From assembly GCA_021767325.1 (NCBI GenBank), contig JAASTM010000134.1, forward strand, positions 1-6,623: a stretch of DNA of 6,623 nt, read 5' to 3'. The stretch is from Spirochaetales bacterium (GTDB taxonomy: Bacteria > Spirochaetota > Spirochaetia > DSM-16054 > Sediminispirochaetaceae). The notes beneath the pieces are model-generated. The model did no database searches, was not told the origin of the DNA, and saw nothing but the letters and a program-made list of their open reading frames with translations. Of this stretch, positions 5,193 to 6,623 are shown one piece after another. The first letter of the stretch is position 1. Each line of letters begins with the position of its first letter. The position numbers and the translations under genes are program-made.

Positions 5193-6347
5193 ATGCAACC
5201 GGAACACCTGAAATCAGTAATCCAACTGCGGCATGAACTCCACCGGCACCCTGAACTCTCAATGCAGGAGGAGTGGACGCCGCGGCACCTGCAGCAGTTT
5301 CTCAAAGCCAATACGAAACTTGAAATTGTCGACCAGGGACGCTGGTTCTATGCCCGTTACCGCTCGCCCGCCCGACACCCTGCCCCGGCCGAGGGACCGG
5401 CTCCAAACCCGGCCATCGCCTTCCGGGCCGATTTCGACGCCCTGCCCGTGCAGGACGACATCGATGCTGCCTACCGTTCCGAAATCCCGGGTGTCGGTCA
5501 CAAGTGCGGCCACGACGGGCATGCCGCCAGTCTGGCCGGACTGGCCCTGGAAATCGATCGCAGCGGCGCCGACCGGGACGTGTACTTTATCTTTCAACAC
5601 GCCGAAGAGATCGGCGCCGGAGCCCGCGAATGCGCGGCCGTGCTAAAAACAGGTGAGCCTCAAATAAAGGAGATCTACGCCTTCCACGTCTTCCCCGGCC
5701 TGCCGAAAGGTTCGGTTGGGCTGAAAACGGGGCTCGTTCATTTCGCCTCTAAGGGCCTGAGCATGACCTTCGAAGGCCGGCAGTCGCATGCCAGCCAACC
5801 GGAGGAAGGCATAAACCCCGCTTTTGCGATCGCCCGTATCATTGAACAGCTCGAGCACATCGATGATATCGCTGTCCGGCTCGAACTCCAGGGCACCCTC
5901 CTCTGCACGGTTATCCAAGTGGACATCGGCGAGAAGGCCTTCGGCACCTCCGCCGGCGAGGGGCTGCTGCGCCTGACCCTGCGGTCCCAATACGAAGCCG
6001 AGCTCGAGCGCCTTCAGCTGTATATCGAAACCCAGGCCCGCGCAGAGGCCGCCCGCTACGGCCTGCAGTACAGCTCGGAGGAGAGCGATGTATTTCCGGA
6101 AACCGTGAATCACGGCGAAAGCCTCCGCAAAGTCGCCGCCGCCTGCAAAGGCCTTGGGATCCAAGTACAGAATCTGCCGGACGCCTTCCGCGCAAGTGAG
6201 GATTTCGGCTACTACCTCAAGGATCGCACGGGCTGCATCTTTTTCATCGGCAGCGGCGAAGAGAGCCCCGGTCTGCACACCACTGCCTTCGACTTTCCCG
6301 ACGAGCTCATCGAACCGGCGGTGGAAATATTCAAAGAGCTGATTTGA
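5193..6347 (+). CDS. M20-family metallo-amidohydrolase (peptidase M20D type)
   Basis: The 384-aa product has the normal length and motif order of cytoplasmic M20 amidohydrolases, the group of hippurate hydrolase, indole-3-acetyl-amino-acid hydrolase and N-acetyl-diaminopimelate deacetylase. Visible motifs are FRADFDALP (77-85), GHKCGHDGHA (102-111), FQHAEEIGAGA (134-144), FHVFPGLPKG (164-173), RQSHASQPEEG (196-206), SEDFGYYL (335-342) and LHTTAFDF (361-368). C105, H107, E139, H165 and H362 are the expected metal ligands; E138 is the expected general base and H199 the dimer-contributed histidine. The substrate should be an N-acyl or N-acetyl amino acid, but the exact one cannot be told. An unusual Pro/Ala-rich stretch (about 58-73) replaces a loop before the first motif. 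The gene starts 30 nt after vapC with its own ribosome site. It may be read from the toxin-antitoxin promoter or from a promoter not recognised here. Its GC-rich body resembles the chromosomal genes and not the toxin block. Confidence 0.88.
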   Translation: MQPEHLKSVIQLRHELHRHPELSMQEEWTPRHLQQFLKANTKLEIVDQGRWFYARYRSPARHPAPAEGPAPNPAIAFRADFDALPVQDDIDAAYRSEIPGVGHKCGHDGHAASLAGLALEIDRSGADRDVYFIFQHAEEIGAGARECAAVLKTGEPQIKEIYAFHVFPGLPKGSVGLKTGLVHFASKGLSMTFEGRQSHASQPEEGINPAFAIARIIEQLEHIDDIAVRLELQGTLLCTVIQVDIGEKAFGTSAGEGLLRLTLRSQYEAELERLQLYIETQARAEAARYGLQYSSEESDVFPETVNHGESLRKVAAACKGLGIQVQNLPDAFRASEDFGYYLKDRTGCIFFIGSGEESPGLHTTAFDFPDELIEPAVEIFKELI

Positions 6348-6383
6348 CTACACTGGCGTAACCGCAGCGTACTAATTTTTCGC

Positions 6384-6400
6384 ATAATTTTTCAAAAAAC
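6384..6400 (+). promoter_or_regulatory. UP-like A/T element upstream of the trp promoter
   Basis: An A-T block (ATAATTTTTC followed by six A) lies at about -55 to -39 relative to the predicted start at 6439. This resembles the A-tract/T-tract arrangement bound by the RNA polymerase alpha subunit. The nonamer TAATTTTTC occurs at 6373-6381 and again at 6385-6393, a 12-bp period. Confidence 0.4.
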
Positions 6401-6403
6401 CAT

Positions 6404-6432
6404 TTGACAAATCCCATGTATCTATGTATAGT
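6404..6432 (+). promoter_or_regulatory. Promoter of the trp leader/operon
   Basis: TTGACA (6404-6409) and TATAGT (6427-6432) are 17 bp apart: a perfect -35 and a 5-of-6 -10. The predicted start is about 6439, just before the leader peptide ATG at 6441. No TrpR-type palindrome was seen in the spacer. Confidence 0.8.
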
Positions 6433-6440
6433 AACACCCA

Positions 6441-6533
6441 ATGAGCAAGAGAGCATTTGTAAAAGACATTACACCCATGTACTCTTGGTGGTGGCAGAAC
6501 AGCGGAGAGGCACCGCGTTCTGGCCCACGCTAA
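6441..6533 (+). CDS. trpL: trp operon leader peptide (30 aa)
   Basis: The frame ATG 6441 to TAA 6531-6533 encodes 30 residues with three tandem Trp codons (6486-6494) in MYSWWWQNSG. Tandem Trp codons just upstream of competing hairpins and a terminator are the hallmark of a trp leader peptide. It is a regulatory sensor: a ribosome stalled at the Trp codons when charged tRNA-Trp is scarce allows readthrough into the structural genes. No Shine-Dalgarno sequence precedes the ATG, and the predicted transcript start is only about 0-3 nt before it, so initiation is probably leaderless. Sinorhizobium meliloti trpL is a known case of a leaderless trp leader peptide. An in-frame ATG at 6477 also lacks a ribosome site. 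Gene finders would miss this short ORF. Confidence 0.85.
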   Translation: MSKRAFVKDITPMYSWWWQNSGEAPRSGPR

Positions 6534-6570
6534 TCAAAGCGTATTCCGGTAAGGCCGCGGGTGGTCCTCT
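6491..6570 (+). promoter_or_regulatory. trp attenuator: 1:2 pause hairpin and 2:3 antiterminator pairing
   Basis: Hairpin 1:2 runs from 6491 to 6528. GTGG/CCAC (6491-6494/6525-6528), CAGAAC/GTTCTG (6495-6500/6517-6522) and GCGG/CCGC (6502-6505/6513-6516) pair around the loop AGAGGCA. Its 5' arm includes Trp codons, so a stalled ribosome would block it. The freed segment 6506-6517 can then pair with region 3: AGAGG (6506-6510) with CCTCT (6566-6570), and CCGCG (6513-6517) with CGCGG (6556-6560). That pairing prevents formation of the terminator. These are the mutually exclusive structures of ribosome-mediated attenuation. Confidence 0.75.
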
Positions 6571-6601
6571 CGATTAGAGGTTACCGCCCGCGGCTTTTTT
6601 T
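6554..6601 (+). terminator. trp attenuator terminator (3:4 hairpin plus seven T)
   Basis: GCCGCGGG (6554-6561) pairs with CCCGCGGC (6587-6594). TGGT (6562-6565) pairs with ACCG (6583-6586), with one wobble, and CCTCT (6566-6570) pairs with AGAGG (6576-6580). The loop is 5 nt and there is a TT bulge (6581-6582). Seven T follow at 6595-6601. This is a strong intrinsic terminator. The remaining 22 bases to the right edge contain nothing I can assign; trpE or another trp gene is expected beyond. Confidence 0.92.
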
Positions 6602-6623
6602 ATGGCAAGCACAAGCCCGGGCC

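Noticed and set aside
5643..6278. Minus-strand 211-aa open frame inside the M20 gene
   Set aside because: It is a GC-rich antisense shadow of a gene with all M20 catalytic motifs, and its translation shows no known motif.
6368..6377. GTACTAA-like half site as a TrpR operator
   Set aside because: No matching opposite half-site exists and it lies well upstream of the -35 box, not over the promoter.
6416..6431. Tandem ATGTAT repeat in the trp promoter spacer as an operator
   Set aside because: There are only two 6-bp copies, partly made of the -10 region itself, and no symmetry is present.
6602..6623. ATG GCA AGC at the right edge as the start of trpE
   Set aside because: It follows directly on the terminator U-tract without a ribosome site, and too little sequence remains to judge it.
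1..6623. CCGGGCC at both window ends as a possible terminal repeat
   Set aside because: It is a 7-bp GC-rich match that is easily due to chance, and the window edges are arbitrary.

Overview
The window looks like chromosomal DNA of a Gram-negative bacterium of fairly high GC. The evidence for an outer membrane is a small exported aromatic-rich protein ending in phenylalanine and a lipoprotein with a good lipobox. A spirochaete of the Spirochaeta type is my best guess from the look of the proteins, but this is an impression and not proven. No tRNA, rRNA, insertion sequence or CRISPR array was seen.

Layout. Bases 1-282 are the 3' end of a metallo-beta-lactamase-fold hydrolase gene. Bases 283-491 are a C-rich, G-poor tract with three G-quadruplex motifs on the minus strand; it may be a Rho-dependent termination zone. 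Bases 532-581 hold three 18-bp-phased operator-like repeats that overlap the promoter of a TetR-family regulator gene (596-1189). Downstream on the same strand are an 8-TM membrane protein gene and a small exported, probably outer-membrane protein gene, forming a tight three-gene unit. A DUF3179 lipoprotein gene (3964-2678) converges on this unit. A lower-GC block follows (about 4100-5190): a 103-aa protein of unknown function and a ribbon-helix-helix/PIN (VapBC-type) toxin-antitoxin pair. An M20-family metallo-amidohydrolase gene comes next (5193-6347).

The right end (6384-6601) is a complete ribosome-mediated trp operon attenuator. It has an UP-like element, a near-consensus promoter, a 30-codon leader peptide with three tandem Trp codons, mutually exclusive 1:2, 2:3 and 3:4 pairings, and a strong intrinsic terminator. 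The trp structural genes should lie just beyond the window.

The most notable recurring feature is that three plus-strand transcription units (4117, 4493, 6441) have a -10 box so close to the ATG that the mRNA should start at, or within about 3 nt of, the start codon. None has a Shine-Dalgarno sequence. In contrast, tetR, the membrane genes, the lipoprotein gene and the M20 gene all have clear Shine-Dalgarno sites. The organism therefore appears to use both leaderless and led initiation, with leaderless starts at the toxin-antitoxin operon and at the trp leader peptide.
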